64,000 bases of DNA from Mycobacterium asiaticum (GTDB lineage: Bacteria > Actinomycetota > Actinomycetes > Mycobacteriales > Mycobacteriaceae): assembly GCF_001673315.1 (NCBI RefSeq), contig NZ_LZLQ01000024.1, positions 150,800 to 214,799 of the forward strand. Reading direction: 5' to 3'. The notes under the pieces were generated by a model. The model worked only from the letters and a program-made list of their open reading frames with translations, searched no databases and was not told the DNA's origin. Each line of letters opens with the position of its first letter. The stretch's first letter is position 1. The position numbers and the translations under genes are program-made. Of this stretch, positions 33,995-44,142 are shown piece after piece.

Positions 33995-35296
33995 TCACTT
34001 GCCCTGCTCCTTCAGTCGCTGCGCGGCCTGCACCCGGCCTTCGTTGATCTCGGCCATCGCCTCGGGAATCTCACTGGCGGTGAACTTACCGCCGCGCCCG
34101 GTCGGCAACCCGCCGAACGAGTAGGTCTCGTCGAACGGCGGCACCGTCGATTCGGGGCGGCGCGCCTCCACCTTTTCGATCACCGGTGCCAGCCGGGCAG
34201 CCTTCTCCGCCACGTGCTTGGCGTCGCGCTCGATGAACTCGGGCAGCACCTCCTTGCCCATCAACTCGATGGACTCCATCGTGCCCTCGTGACTGCGCGG
34301 ATTGAGCAGCAGGATGATTTCGTCCACACCGCTTTCTTCGTAACCGCGCAGGAACTCGCGAACGGTAGCCGGGGATCCGATTGCGCCGCGACCGGGGCCG
34401 TAGGCCAGCGTCGGATCCTTCTCGACCTCTTCGAGATAACGCTCCCAGACCCCGGTCCGGCCCGGGGTGTGCACACCGGTCATGTAGTAGTGCATGATCC
34501 CGAACGAGAAGAAGCCGCCGCCCTGTCCGAGGCGCTGCAAGGCCAGGTCGTCGGACTTCGCGACCATCATGGACAGATCGCCGCCGATAGCCAGGATGTT
34601 CGGGTTGATCGCGGGCGTGACGGGTACGCCGTTCTCCTCGAATTCCTTGTAGTACCCGTTGACCCGCTCGGTGAGCGGCCCAGGCCCGGTGTACGCGAAA
34701 CTCAAGGCCCCGATGGCCTTTTGGGCGGCCATCTGCACACTGGCCGGTCGGGTGCAGGCGACCCAGACCGGTGGATGAGGTTTCTGCAGCGGCTTGGGAA
34801 TGACGTTGCGGGCGGGCATCTGGACGTGTTCGCCCTTGAACCCCGTGAACGGCTCCTCGATCATGCAGCGGATGGACACCTCGAGCGCTTCCTCCCACTG
34901 CGCCCGCTTGTCGGCGGGGTCGATGTTGAATCCCCCGAGTTCCCCGACTGAAGATGACTCGCCGGTACCGAATTCGACTCGTCCGTTGGACAACAGATCC
35001 AGGGTGGCAATCCGTTCCGCTACCCGGGCAGGATGATTGACCACCGGCGGAAGATGCATGATGCCGAAACCCAGCCGGATGTTCTTGGTGCGCTGGCTGG
35101 CCGCGGCCAAGAAGATCTCCGGCGCGGTGGAATGGCAGTACTCCTCGAGGAAATGGTGTTCGGTCAGCCACACGGTGGAGAAACCGGCTTTGTCCGCCGC
35201 CTCCACCTCGTCGAGGCAATCCTGCAACATCTGTCGTTCATCGTCCGGCACCCAGGGCCGCGGCAGCGCGAACTCGTAGAACAGCGAAATCTTCAT
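33995..35296 (-). CDS. LLM class flavin-dependent oxidoreductase
   Basis: 433 residues of the luciferase-like monooxygenase fold: MKISLFYEFALPRPW at the start, HHFLEEYCHS, and GTGESSS in the flavin region. The SGVDEIILLLNP near residue 315 is typical. It is some 60-80 residues longer than most LLM proteins, with an extra C-terminal part. Strong Shine-Dalgarno AGGAGGTAA that itself contains the stop of the upstream flavoprotein. FMN or F420 as cofactor cannot be told from sequence alone. Confidence 0.87.
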   Translation of the reverse strand: MKISLFYEFALPRPWVPDDERQMLQDCLDEVEAADKAGFSTVWLTEHHFLEEYCHSTAPEIFLAAASQRTKNIRLGFGIMHLPPVVNHPARVAERIATLDLLSNGRVEFGTGESSSVGELGGFNIDPADKRAQWEEALEVSIRCMIEEPFTGFKGEHVQMPARNVIPKPLQKPHPPVWVACTRPASVQMAAQKAIGALSFAYTGPGPLTERVNGYYKEFEENGVPVTPAINPNILAIGGDLSMMVAKSDDLALQRLGQGGGFFSFGIMHYYMTGVHTPGRTGVWERYLEEVEKDPTLAYGPGRGAIGSPATVREFLRGYEESGVDEIILLLNPRSHEGTMESIELMGKEVLPEFIERDAKHVAEKAARLAPVIEKVEARRPESTVPPFDETYSFGGLPTGRGGKFTASEIPEAMAEINEGRVQAAQRLKEQGK

Positions 35297-35299
35297 CTT

Positions 35300-37057
35300 T
35301 TACCTCCTAGGAGAATTCAGGGTCTGGGTTGCATCGAGGTTGGCCTGTTGTGCAATAAGGTGATTCGCCGCGACGAAGCCAAAAGTCATGGCCGGTCCGA
35401 TGGTCGCGCCGGCGCCGGCGTAACTGCGGCCCATCACCGGCGCGGAGGTATTGCCCACCGCGTAGAGTCCGGGCACCACGGTGTCGTCGCGGCGCAGCAC
35501 TCGGGCGAATTCGTCGGTACGCAGACCGCCTGACGTGCCGAGGTCCCCCAGCACCACGCGGAACGCGTAGAAGGGCGGGGCGCCCAGCGGATACAGGTTT
35601 GGGTTGGGCAGCGTCGGGTCGCCGTAGTAGTTGTCGTAGACGCTGTCGCCGCGCAGGAAATCGTCGTCGTGCCCTCGGCGCGCCAGTTCGTTGAAGCGCT
35701 CGGCGGTCGCTCGCAGTTGCTGCGCGGGGACGTCGATTTTGGCGGCCAGTTCCTCCCATGTCGATCCGGCACGCACGACGCCGGAGTCCAGCCAGGCCTT
35801 CGGCACCTTGCGCCCGGTCGGCACCGGCGCACCAGGAATCTTCGGTATCGGCAGATGACCACCCACGACGTAACGATTGAACGACCGGTGATCGGTGATG
35901 AGCCAGCACGGGATATGCGTCACACCCGTCTTCTGGCCCTCGATCATGGCGTGACCGAAATCCATGTAGGGCGCGGCCTCGTTGATGAATCGCCGGCCCT
36001 CGCCATTGACGATGAACTGCGCCGGCATCATCCGCTCGTTGAGCATGAATTGCATTCGCCCATCCGGCCATTGGATGGCCGGGAACCACCATGCCTCGTC
36101 GAGCAGGTCGGCGGCGGCACCCACCTGCTGACCGGCCCGGATGCCGTCACCGGTTGCCGCGGGGTTGCCGAAACTCCAGTCCCGATCCACTACCGGCTGA
36201 TGTTCTTTGCGCCAGGCCATGTCATGGTCGAATCCGCCGGACGCCAGGACCACTCCGCGCCGGGATCCGATCCGCTGCGGCTTGCCGTCCCGCTCCACCA
36301 GCGCGCCGATCACCGATCCGTCTGCGGCGGTGAGCAATTCGGTCATCGGCGTGTTCAGCCACAGCGGAACGCCGCCGTCGCGCATCGCGAGCCGCAGCCG
36401 TGCGGCCAGGGACTGCCCGATGGCGGCGATCCGTTCCCCCAAGACCCGGGCCCGGACCATCCGTGCGATCAGTTTCACCAGTACGGCCTTGCCGGTCCAG
36501 GACTGCCGGATCTGATAGAAGGAACGGAGCTCTTTGGGCCCCAGCCAAATTCCCTTCGGCGCCAGGGCCAGCGGTTGCAATAGCTTGTCTTCGTCGTCAC
36601 CGAGATGACGCAGGTCGATGGGTGGCACGTTGATGGTGCTGCCCAGCTCGGACCCGCCGGTCAGTTCGGGGTAGTAGTCGGCATAACCGGGTTTCCACAC
36701 GAATTCCAGCCAGGGACTCAGCCCCTCCAGGAAGGCCAGCATTCGCGGCGCCGACTCGACGTACTGCTGCAGTCGTGCGTCACTGACCAGTCCGTCGGTG
36801 ATCTGGCGGAGGTACTCAACGACCGCGTCCGGGTCGGGTGAATAGCCCGCTCTGCGCTGCGCGGGTGCACCCGGCACCCAGATGCCCCCGCCGGACAGCG
36901 CGGTGGAACCGCCGAATCGCGCCGACTTTTCGATGACCAGTGCATCCAGGCCGGCGGCGGCCGCGGTCAGGGCGGCGGTCATGCCCCCCGCGCCGGAGCC
37001 GACGATCAGGACATCGACGACGCGATCGAACTCGTCGCGGGCAGGCACGGCAGTCAT
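35300..37057 (-). CDS. FAD-dependent dehydrogenase, 3-ketosteroid-Delta1-dehydrogenase-like
   Basis: 585 residues: N-terminal FAD loop [18 protein letters not shown] followed by [16 protein letters not shown](I/W), and C-terminal [14 protein letters not shown] and [16 protein letters not shown], the KstD/fumarate-reductase-like pattern. KstD removes hydrogens next to a ring ketone. It overlaps mhpB by 4 bp (ATGA). Being in an operon with phenol-ring hydroxylase and dioxygenase, it may desaturate an alicyclic ring before ring hydroxylation. A paralogue is at 41256-42875. Confidence 0.87.
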   Translation of the reverse strand: MTAVPARDEFDRVVDVLIVGSGAGGMTAALTAAAAGLDALVIEKSARFGGSTALSGGGIWVPGAPAQRRAGYSPDPDAVVEYLRQITDGLVSDARLQQYVESAPRMLAFLEGLSPWLEFVWKPGYADYYPELTGGSELGSTINVPPIDLRHLGDDEDKLLQPLALAPKGIWLGPKELRSFYQIRQSWTGKAVLVKLIARMVRARVLGERIAAIGQSLAARLRLAMRDGGVPLWLNTPMTELLTAADGSVIGALVERDGKPQRIGSRRGVVLASGGFDHDMAWRKEHQPVVDRDWSFGNPAATGDGIRAGQQVGAAADLLDEAWWFPAIQWPDGRMQFMLNERMMPAQFIVNGEGRRFINEAAPYMDFGHAMIEGQKTGVTHIPCWLITDHRSFNRYVVGGHLPIPKIPGAPVPTGRKVPKAWLDSGVVRAGSTWEELAAKIDVPAQQLRATAERFNELARRGHDDDFLRGDSVYDNYYGDPTLPNPNLYPLGAPPFYAFRVVLGDLGTSGGLRTDEFARVLRRDDTVVPGLYAVGNTSAPVMGRSYAGAGATIGPAMTFGFVAANHLIAQQANLDATQTLNSPRR

Positions 37058-37995
37058 CCGGCGGGCACCGCCGTCCGGATGGCGAAGCCGGCGATCAGGG
37101 CGGCCGCTTGCTTGTAGTAGCGCACCGTGGTGCGGTACGGCCCAGCCGTCGCCAATGCCGCGAAAGCGGCGATCCAGGTTCGGATCTCGTGTGCGGAACT
37201 ACCGCCCTCGTGCGTGACGAACGCATTCGACCACTGGTCCAGATCAGCGAGGTGTCCGCTGTCCACCACATCCAGAAAGCGTTGGTCCCAGGCCGGGTTG
37301 AGGCACTGCAGGTCGGTGGTCCCGTCGGCGAAGCGTTTGGCGACGTCGATGACTTGTGCCTGCCGGGCCTGGCGCTGTTCGGCGGTCATGGGCCGCCCGT
37401 GCACGATCCGTTCCAGCGCCGTGGGATCGGCGCTGGCCAGTGTCGGCACCGGCGGGCTGTGGGACAGGCCGCCCGATCCGATCACCAGCACGCGCTGGTC
37501 CAGGGTGGCAAGAAAGTCACCCACCGCGGTGCCCAGGGCGCGGCACCGACGCAACGGGCCCAACGGGGGCGCTACCGCATTGATGAAGATGGGTACGAGC
37601 GGGCGTGAGGTCGCGGTGCCGAGCAACCTTTCCAAGGGCTGGACGGTGCCGTGGTCGACATCCATGCCGGCCGATACCGCGACGTCGACGCCCGCGGCCA
37701 GAACCGCATTCGCGCAGTCTTCCGCAACGTCCTTGGCCACTTCAAGTGGACCGGCGTGGGTTCCGTAGTCGCCGACGCCGTTGGCCTGCATGCCGATACA
37801 GAACGGCGGCATCAGTTTGTAGAAGAATCCGTTGTAGTGGTCCGGGGAGAAGATGACGACGAGTTCCGGGTCGTAGTCGGTGACGAATTCGCGCGCCTGG
37901 GCGATCGCGGCATCGACATCGTCAAGCAGATCCCGCGGCGGCCCCGGTAGATTCAGAAGCGGGCTGTGGGACATACAGCAAAGAGCCAGTGGCAC
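37054..37995 (-). CDS. mhpB: 2,3-dihydroxyphenylpropionate 1,2-dioxygenase-like (class III extradiol)
   Basis: 313 residues (E. coli MhpB 314), cutting a catechol ring next to the hydroxyls with Fe(II). Ligand regions: CCMSHSPLL near residue 8, [11 protein letters not shown], and a late glutamate in the family position. The GTG at 37995 puts eight residues before SHSP, as in E. coli, and has AAGGGGG eleven bases upstream; GTG at 38007 is an alternative. It lies within the tail of mhpA, overlapping by 74 bp, and by 4 bp with the flavoprotein. Substrate likely a 3-substituted catechol acid. Confidence 0.9.
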   Translation of the reverse strand: MPLALCCMSHSPLLNLPGPPRDLLDDVDAAIAQAREFVTDYDPELVVIFSPDHYNGFFYKLMPPFCIGMQANGVGDYGTHAGPLEVAKDVAEDCANAVLAAGVDVAVSAGMDVDHGTVQPLERLLGTATSRPLVPIFINAVAPPLGPLRRCRALGTAVGDFLATLDQRVLVIGSGGLSHSPPVPTLASADPTALERIVHGRPMTAEQRQARQAQVIDVAKRFADGTTDLQCLNPAWDQRFLDVVDSGHLADLDQWSNAFVTHEGGSSAHEIRTWIAAFAALATAGPYRTTVRYYKQAAALIAGFAIRTAVPAG

Positions 37996-39604
37996 TGTCG
38001 AACTCACCCCCTTGCGGCGTCAGGGCGAGGGCTTCGATGAGCGCCTTGCTCAACTCGGGTGACCGTTGAGCGATGCAGGCCCCGGCGATGCAGCGGTCCG
38101 GACGCAGGAACACCACCGATTCCGGGTGTGCGTCGAACCAGGCTTTGAGTCCGCCGGAGCGGTCGCCGACGATCACCACGTCGGGATCGTCCTGGCCGGC
38201 CCAATGCAGCTGAGTCAAGGGTCGCAGCGCAACGAAACGGGCGCCCAGGGCTTTCCAGTCGGCGAAGGCCTGCTCCCCCAGGATCTTGCGCGGATCGTTG
38301 TTCCAGCACAACACCGCGAACCAGGGACCGAGCACATCGTCGAGCAGGACGTTGGGCTGCGTCCGGGTATCGACGCGGGGCTGCACGAACAACGTGCCGG
38401 CCGGTGATTCCGGACGGCCGTGTACCACCGCGCCGTGCTCGTAGCGAGGCATCGGTTTGAACCGCATCTCCAGCACATACCGTTTGAGCGTCGGCACGAT
38501 CGACGCGGACCGGATCAGCACGTCGCGCGCTCCGGCGACCCGTCGGTTCGTCGGCGAGATGACCCGGCCCACCATCGTCGACAGGTCGATCATGGCGCGG
38601 GCGTGCTTGCGCCGCTCGACATCGTAGGTGTCCAGCAACGCGTCGCCGGCCCGACCGGCGACCACCGCAGCCAACTTCCACCCCAGGTTGGCGGCATCAC
38701 GGATGCCGCTGTTGTAGCCCTGGCCCTGCCACACCGGCATCAGATGCGCCGCGTCCCCGGCGAGCAGCATCCGGCCGGCGCGAAACGCACCGGCGATCCG
38801 TGAGTGGTGGGTATAGACCCGGCGTCGGATCACCTCGACGCGATCGGGGTAGGGCACCATCCGCGCCAGCATCTCCCGCAAAAAGTCCGGATCCTGCGCC
38901 TTCTCGTCCGACTCGTGTGCGTGAATCATGAACTCGAAGCGGCGAATTCCGTGTGCGATCGAAATCGAGGCGTACGGGCGGTCCGGGTCGGCACCCACCT
39001 CACTGTTCGGGTGACCCAGCGGGTCGTTCGCGATGTCGACCACCAGCCACCGGGTCGGTGACGTCGTGCCGTCGAAGGAGACACCCATCATGCCGCGGGT
39101 CATGCTGCGGCCGCCGTCGCACCCGACGACGTAGCGGGCACGCACGGTGGTGGTGCCGTCGTTGCCGCCCAACTCGACAGTCACCACGTCGGCGTCTTGT
39201 TTGCAGGAGATCATCGGGTGGCTCCACCACACCTCGATGTGGTCGAATCTGTCCAGCCCGCGCAGCAATTCGGCGTCGACCAGCGGCTGTACGAATCCGT
39301 TGCGCTTAGGCCAGCCGAAACGTGCATCCGGCGGCGCCATTTCGGCGAGCACCCGGCGTTTGGCGTCGTAGAACCTCAGGATCTGGTTCGGCACGGTGTG
39401 CGGCAGGATGTTGTCGACCAAGCCGATGGACTGGAAGGTGCGCAGCGCCTCGTCGTCCAGACCCACCCCGCGTGGATAGTCGATCAGCGTCGAACGTTCC
39501 TCCACCACGAGTGCTCGGATACCCTGCAGCCCAAGGATGTTGGCCAAGGTCAAGCCGACGGGCCCGGCTCCGACGATGATCACATCGAAATCCGTGCTGG
39601 CCAT
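37922..39604 (-). CDS. mhpA: 3-(3-hydroxyphenyl)propionate hydroxylase-like flavoprotein
   Basis: 560 residues (MhpA 554) of the class A FAD monooxygenase family: [14 protein letters not shown] near residue 10, the middle DGGRSMTRG, and [25 protein letters not shown], which contacts the FAD ribityl. It adds an ortho hydroxyl to a phenol to make a catechol for MhpB. The ATG overlaps the mhpC stop by one base (TGATG). The C-terminal 25 residues extend into the mhpB reading frame. Confidence 0.9.
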   Translation of the reverse strand: MASTDFDVIIVGAGPVGLTLANILGLQGIRALVVEERSTLIDYPRGVGLDDEALRTFQSIGLVDNILPHTVPNQILRFYDAKRRVLAEMAPPDARFGWPKRNGFVQPLVDAELLRGLDRFDHIEVWWSHPMISCKQDADVVTVELGGNDGTTTVRARYVVGCDGGRSMTRGMMGVSFDGTTSPTRWLVVDIANDPLGHPNSEVGADPDRPYASISIAHGIRRFEFMIHAHESDEKAQDPDFLREMLARMVPYPDRVEVIRRRVYTHHSRIAGAFRAGRMLLAGDAAHLMPVWQGQGYNSGIRDAANLGWKLAAVVAGRAGDALLDTYDVERRKHARAMIDLSTMVGRVISPTNRRVAGARDVLIRSASIVPTLKRYVLEMRFKPMPRYEHGAVVHGRPESPAGTLFVQPRVDTRTQPNVLLDDVLGPWFAVLCWNNDPRKILGEQAFADWKALGARFVALRPLTQLHWAGQDDPDVVIVGDRSGGLKAWFDAHPESVVFLRPDRCIAGACIAQRSPELSKALIEALALTPQGGEFDSATGSLLYVPQPASESTGAAAGSA

Positions 39605-40467
39605 CAGCGGCCCAGCAGGAAGTCGATGTGCAGCCGGTTGAAAGTCTTGGCGTCCTCGTATTGCGGCCAGTGGCCGCAACCCGGCATCACCTCGAACCGC
39701 GCGCCGGGAATCATCGAGGCGATGCGCCGGCCCTCGGACACGTCTGCGGTGGGGTCGTCACTGGTCCACAGCACCAGGGTGGGTGCGGTGATCGAGCCGT
39801 ATTCGGCGGGGCCCAGCAGGTTTCGGGCCCGAATCTCCGGATCCTGTAGGGCCATGATGTCGCGCATAGCCCCGACGAACCCCGGTTGCCGGTAGATGCG
39901 CTGCCTGCTGGCTACCAAGTCGTCGTAATCCTTTGACTTGTCGGCCATCAACCACTTGATGCGCGCTTGTACGGTCTCCCAGGCGGGGTCCTCGGCCGCG
40001 GCCATCGACAGTGTGATAATCCGCTTCATCACCACCGGGTCGGCCTGCGATCCCCCGGCGGTGTTCAGCACAAGCCGGTCGATGACATCCGGATGATCGA
40101 CGGCAGCGCGTGCGGCGACCCAACCCCCCAGCGACTCACCGCTGAGTTTGATGCGGTCGGCCCCGATGCTGCGCACCACCGCCATCAAATGTTCGACGTA
40201 GTGCCGGATCTCCAGCGGGTGGCCCGGTTTGTCGGTGTAACCGTGCCCCAGCATGTCGATCGACCAGGTCCAGAAATGTTCCGCGTGCGCGGCCAGATTC
40301 CGCACATAAGCCTCGGCGTGACCTCCGGACCCGTGCAGTAACACCAGCACCGGCCGGCCTGGTTCACCGGCCCGCAAGTAGCGGGTACGCACTCCGTCCG
40401 CGTCGAGGTAACCCTGGCAAAACTCGACGCCCTGCAGGTCGCTCCAGACGCTCTCGAACTCCGTCAC
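39604..40467 (-). CDS. mhpC: Alpha/beta hydrolase of meta-cleavage product, MhpC-like
   Basis: 287 residues (MhpC 288): [12 protein letters not shown] oxyanion loop, catalytic serine in SGESLGGW, Asp in DDPTADV and His in GCGHWPQY. It cleaves the C-C bond of the yellow ring-fission product. GTG at 40467 is preferred, with GAAGGA at 40472-40477; the frame stays open to 40530 but would run across the operator. First gene of the eight-gene operon. Confidence 0.9.
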   Translation of the reverse strand: MTEFESVWSDLQGVEFCQGYLDADGVRTRYLRAGEPGRPVLVLLHGSGGHAEAYVRNLAAHAEHFWTWSIDMLGHGYTDKPGHPLEIRHYVEHLMAVVRSIGADRIKLSGESLGGWVAARAAVDHPDVIDRLVLNTAGGSQADPVVMKRIITLSMAAAEDPAWETVQARIKWLMADKSKDYDDLVASRQRIYRQPGFVGAMRDIMALQDPEIRARNLLGPAEYGSITAPTLVLWTSDDPTADVSEGRRIASMIPGARFEVMPGCGHWPQYEDAKTFNRLHIDFLLGR

Positions 40468-40523
40468 AGTTCCTTCTCGCGGAAATTGGGTTATCGATCT
40501 ACCAACAAGATATGTGCTAATAT

Positions 40524-40539
40524 CGCACACTAATGTGCG
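40524..40539. promoter_or_regulatory. IclR-type operator in mhp/IclR intergenic
   Basis: CGCACA-CTAA-TGTGCG is a perfect 6-4-6 palindrome, flanked by AT-rich sequence, in the divergent promoter of mhpC and the iclR gene. IclR proteins bind such dyads and often respond to the aromatic substrate. Confidence 0.65.
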
Positions 40540-40582
40540 TTATATATAGAGCTTCGCTCCCGCCCGGAGGTCTGTCAAGAGC

Positions 40583-41248
40583 GTGACGGGTTCCCAGACG
40601 CTGGCCAGAGGACTCACCGCGCTGCAGTTGGTCGCGACCTCCTCGACCGGCCTCACCATGCAAGAGGTCGCCGACCAGGTCGGAGTGCACCGGACCATTG
40701 CGTACCGGCTCCTGTCCACCCTGGCCCAATTTCGGCTGGTCTCCAAGGGTGAGGACGGCCGCTTTCGGCCGGCGGCCGGCCTGGCCACGCTCGGTGCGTC
40801 GTTCGACCACAACGTGCGTCAACTGTGCCTGCCGACGCTTCGGGGGCTCGCCGACGAACTGGGCACCACCGTGTCCTTGTTGGTGGCCGAGGGCGATGAA
40901 CAGGTCGCCATCGCGGTGATCGTGCCGACCCAGGTCGCCTACCAACTCGCCTTCCACGAAGGCAGTCGCTACCCGCTGGACCGGGGCGCTGCCGGAATCG
41001 CGCTGCTGGCGAGCATGCCTCCGCGCCCTGCCGAACGCGACCTGGTCACCGCCGCACGCCAGCGCGGTTGGATCACGACGCACGGTGAGATCGAACCCAA
41101 CACCTACGGACTCGCGGTGCCGGTGCACCGCCCCGCCCCGTCGCCGCCTACGTGCATCAACCTGATATCGCATCGCGAGGACCTGGTGATGCGCGGCAAG
41201 GACGCCGTCATCAGGGCCGCAGAGCGGCTGTCCACGCTATTGAGCTGA
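40583..41248 (+). CDS. IclR family transcriptional regulator
   Basis: 221 residues: N-terminal winged helix (TMQEVADQVGVHRTIAYRLLSTL, about residues 24-46) and a C-terminal effector domain. It is a little shorter than typical IclR proteins (240-280), since the C-terminal domain lacks part of its last region. GTG at 40583 with CGGAGG 12 bases before. Divergent from the mhp operon and followed by a KstD-like gene 7 bp downstream; so it likely controls both, in the manner of MhpR. Confidence 0.88.
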   Translation: MTGSQTLARGLTALQLVATSSTGLTMQEVADQVGVHRTIAYRLLSTLAQFRLVSKGEDGRFRPAAGLATLGASFDHNVRQLCLPTLRGLADELGTTVSLLVAEGDEQVAIAVIVPTQVAYQLAFHEGSRYPLDRGAAGIALLASMPPRPAERDLVTAARQRGWITTHGEIEPNTYGLAVPVHRPAPSPPTCINLISHREDLVMRGKDAVIRAAERLSTLLS

Positions 41249-41255
41249 AGGGACC

Positions 41256-42875
41256 ATGCCTTTGATTCGCTGGGATCACGAATACGACGTCGTCGTGCTC
41301 GGCAGTGGTGCTGCCGGCCTGACCGCCGCGTTGACGGCAGCGGGCACCGGCGCAACCGTGCAGGTGTACGAGAAGGCCGAAACCGTCGGCGGCACCACTG
41401 CGGTCTCGGGCGGGATTGCCTGGATTCCGGCCCATAACCGTTGCCCTGACCGGGAATTGACGGTCGACGATGCGTTGCGGTATCTGCGCGCGCAGTCTTT
41501 CGGCTCTATGGACGACACATTGGTGGACACGTTCGTGCGCACCGGGCCGTCGATGCTCGACTTCGTCGAGGACCACAGCGCCCTGCGCTTCGAGGTAGCT
41601 ACCGGCTTCCCCGACTACCAACCCGAGTTGCCGGGCGGGCAGCCAGCGGGCGGCCGTTCGCTGAGTGCGGCCCCGTTCGACCTCGGCCAGATCGGTGACT
41701 GGGCCGCCCGCATTACGGCGTTTCCCGCCGACTGGTCGAATGTCGGTTTCGACGCCGAAACCAGAGCCCGTCTGCATGCCGAAGTGGAACGGGCCGGCGA
41801 ATTATGTGTGGCCGGCACGGCGCTGATTGCCGGTTTGCTGAAAGGTCTGCTGGACCTGGGGGTGACGCCGTGCACCAACTCGCGCGCAACCGAACTCATC
41901 GTCGAGTCCGGCGGAGTCGTCGGGGTCCGGATCGCCGGACCCCAGCGCAGTATGGATATTCGCGCGCGCCGCGGTGTCATCCTGGGCACCGGCGGATTCG
42001 AATGGGATTCCGCGCTAATTCAGGCTTTTCTGCGCGGGCCGATGCACGGCGCCGTCTCGCCGCCGAACAACACCGGTGACGGCCTCCGGATGGCGATGGC
42101 GCTCGGCGCAGACCTGGCGAACATGGGTGAGGCATGGTGGGTGCCCATCGTGCGAATACCGAACGACACCATCGAAGGCAAGCAACGCAGCCGCAGTGTG
42201 CGACTCGAACGCACCCGACCGCGCAGCATCATCGTCAACCAGGCCGGCCACCGGTTCGTCAACGAAGCCTGCGACTACAACTCGATGGCCGGCGCGTTCC
42301 ACTACCTCGATCCCCGCGGCGGCTACGTCAACGACCGAGGGTGGATGGTCTTCGATTCAATTCATCTGCGCGACTACGGATTTCTCGGGGTCGCGCCGGG
42401 TGCGCCGGTGCCTGACTGGTTTTGCGAATCGGCCGACCTCGCTGAGTTGGGCGCCAAGACCGGCATCGATGCGGCCGGGCTGACTCGCACCGTAGAGCAG
42501 TGGAACCGGAACGTCGCGGCCGGCGCCGACCCCGACTTCGGTCGCGGCTCCAGCGCATACGACGGCTACTGGGGTGACCAACGCGCCACCACGCTGGCAG
42601 GAAAGACGTTGGGCCCCATCGACACCGCCCCCTACTACGCGGTGCCGGTGCACATCGGTGCGATGGGCACCAAGGGCGGTCCGCGCACCGACCGCGACGG
42701 TCGCGTGCTGCATGTCAGCGGCCAACCCATCGACGGATTGTTCGCTGCGGGCAACGCGATGGCCGGGGCAACCGGCCGGGCCTACGGCGGCGCCGGCGGA
42801 ACAATCGGCCCCGCAATGGTTTTCGGGTATCGCGCAGGTTACGCGGCCGCCACCGGCGAGTCCGTCAAGCCTTGA
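41256..42875 (+). CDS. FAD-dependent dehydrogenase, KstD-like
   Basis: 539 residues with VVVLGSGAAGLTAALTAAGTGATVQVYEKAETVGGTTAVSGG at residues 12-52, and at the C-terminus TKGGPRTDRDGRVL and RAYGGAGGTIGPAMVFGYRAG. Same family as 35300-37057 but the two differ in their middle regions. Co-transcribed with the IclR regulator. It possibly introduces a double bond in a cyclic ketone. Its 3' end overlaps the converging histidine kinase by 11 bp. Confidence 0.87.
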   Translation: MPLIRWDHEYDVVVLGSGAAGLTAALTAAGTGATVQVYEKAETVGGTTAVSGGIAWIPAHNRCPDRELTVDDALRYLRAQSFGSMDDTLVDTFVRTGPSMLDFVEDHSALRFEVATGFPDYQPELPGGQPAGGRSLSAAPFDLGQIGDWAARITAFPADWSNVGFDAETRARLHAEVERAGELCVAGTALIAGLLKGLLDLGVTPCTNSRATELIVESGGVVGVRIAGPQRSMDIRARRGVILGTGGFEWDSALIQAFLRGPMHGAVSPPNNTGDGLRMAMALGADLANMGEAWWVPIVRIPNDTIEGKQRSRSVRLERTRPRSIIVNQAGHRFVNEACDYNSMAGAFHYLDPRGGYVNDRGWMVFDSIHLRDYGFLGVAPGAPVPDWFCESADLAELGAKTGIDAAGLTRTVEQWNRNVAAGADPDFGRGSSAYDGYWGDQRATTLAGKTLGPIDTAPYYAVPVHIGAMGTKGGPRTDRDGRVLHVSGQPIDGLFAAGNAMAGATGRAYGGAGGTIGPAMVFGYRAGYAAATGESVKP

Positions 42876-44082
42876 GCGGTAGTTCCACCCGAACGTGCGT
42901 GCCGACCGGCGTGTCAAGGAAGACGAAAGTTCCGGCGGCGGCGTCCACGCGCGCGCGATGCGAGGCCAGGCCGATATGCCCCTCACCCAGCCGCCGCGCC
43001 ATCGTGTCGTCGTTGACCCCCACACCGTCGTCGGCCACGTCCAGCACGCAGCTCTGACCGTTGATCCGCAGGGTCACCGAGGCATGCCGGGCACGCGCAT
43101 GGTGCACAACATTGGACAGCAACTCGCGGACCACACCGAACATGATCGGGTCGACATCACTTCGGATCGGGTAGTCGATGTCGGTAGCGACTTCGATACC
43201 CGAGCGGGCGGCGGTGAAACCGGCCAACTGCTGCACCGCAGCTGCCAAACCCACCTGCTCGAGAACTGCCGGGTGCAACTCGAAAGTGGCCTGCCGCAAC
43301 CGCTCCGATGCGGTCTGCAACCCCGCCAACGCCCGGCCCACCCGATCATCGTCGGGGTCCTCGAGCTGTAACTCGACCAACTCCTGGCGGGCAGCCAGCA
43401 CGTCCTGTAGCGCTCCGTCATGGATGGACTCCGAGATCCGACGCTGCAAATCTTCCGATGCCGTCATCGTCTGCGCCAACAACTCTTCCCGCAACGCACT
43501 CAACCCGGCGATCGAGTGCGTGTGCCGTTCTTCGATACGGACCACCACCAGCGCGGTACCGCACAGGAATGCGTACAGCGCGAACCGAAAGATGGCTTCG
43601 GGCCACCCGATTGCGGCCACCATGACCGGGTCTTCGACGACCGCCAGTGCAAAGCCGACCAATGTGAAGGCCAGCACCACAGCCGCCCGGTGAGTCGAAA
43701 CATCAAGGCCGACAAGCACCGGCAACAGGGTCATGATCAGCAACGGGTAGACACCGTCGCTGGACAGAACCTGGTAACCCGTCAGCGCCACCACGTCGAT
43801 GGCGGTGAACACGAACGGCTCCAACCGTCGCATCCCGTCCACCGGCCCCATGCCGATCCGCCGGCGGGACGGCCCGTATGCCAGCACCAGCGAACACACC
43901 GCGGTGAACGCGTACACCCCGATCCAGATGCATTGCTGCGCCCACTCCGACCGCCGGGTTCCGATCAGCGTGGCAGCGATCATCAGGCCCGCGACACCGA
44001 TTCGTAGCACCGACGCTATCCGGTAAGACCGCAGGCGGTGCGCGCTGCGCACCCGGTCCAGTTCGACGTCACTGGTCGCCAC
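42865..44082 (-). CDS. Sensor histidine kinase, NarL-partner (HisKA_3) type
   Basis: 405 residues. About six hydrophobic segments in the first 200 residues form the sensing part, followed by LQRRISESIHDGALQDVLAARQEL with the phosphorylated His in the ESIHDGALQ box, and the ATP-binding part with DVADDGVGVNDD and HIGLASHRARVDAAAG. GTG at 44082 is preferred because upstream in this frame nothing resembles a kinase. It is divergent from, not in one operon with, its response regulator, 60 bp away. Signal unknown. Confidence 0.87.
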   Translation of the reverse strand: MATSDVELDRVRSAHRLRSYRIASVLRIGVAGLMIAATLIGTRRSEWAQQCIWIGVYAFTAVCSLVLAYGPSRRRIGMGPVDGMRRLEPFVFTAIDVVALTGYQVLSSDGVYPLLIMTLLPVLVGLDVSTHRAAVVLAFTLVGFALAVVEDPVMVAAIGWPEAIFRFALYAFLCGTALVVVRIEERHTHSIAGLSALREELLAQTMTASEDLQRRISESIHDGALQDVLAARQELVELQLEDPDDDRVGRALAGLQTASERLRQATFELHPAVLEQVGLAAAVQQLAGFTAARSGIEVATDIDYPIRSDVDPIMFGVVRELLSNVVHHARARHASVTLRINGQSCVLDVADDGVGVNDDTMARRLGEGHIGLASHRARVDAAAGTFVFLDTPVGTHVRVELPLKA

Positions 44083-44142
44083 GGAACCACCGTACTCACG
44101 AGCACCGGTCAGCCTTTGCCGGCAGCCGCTACACTCATCGCC

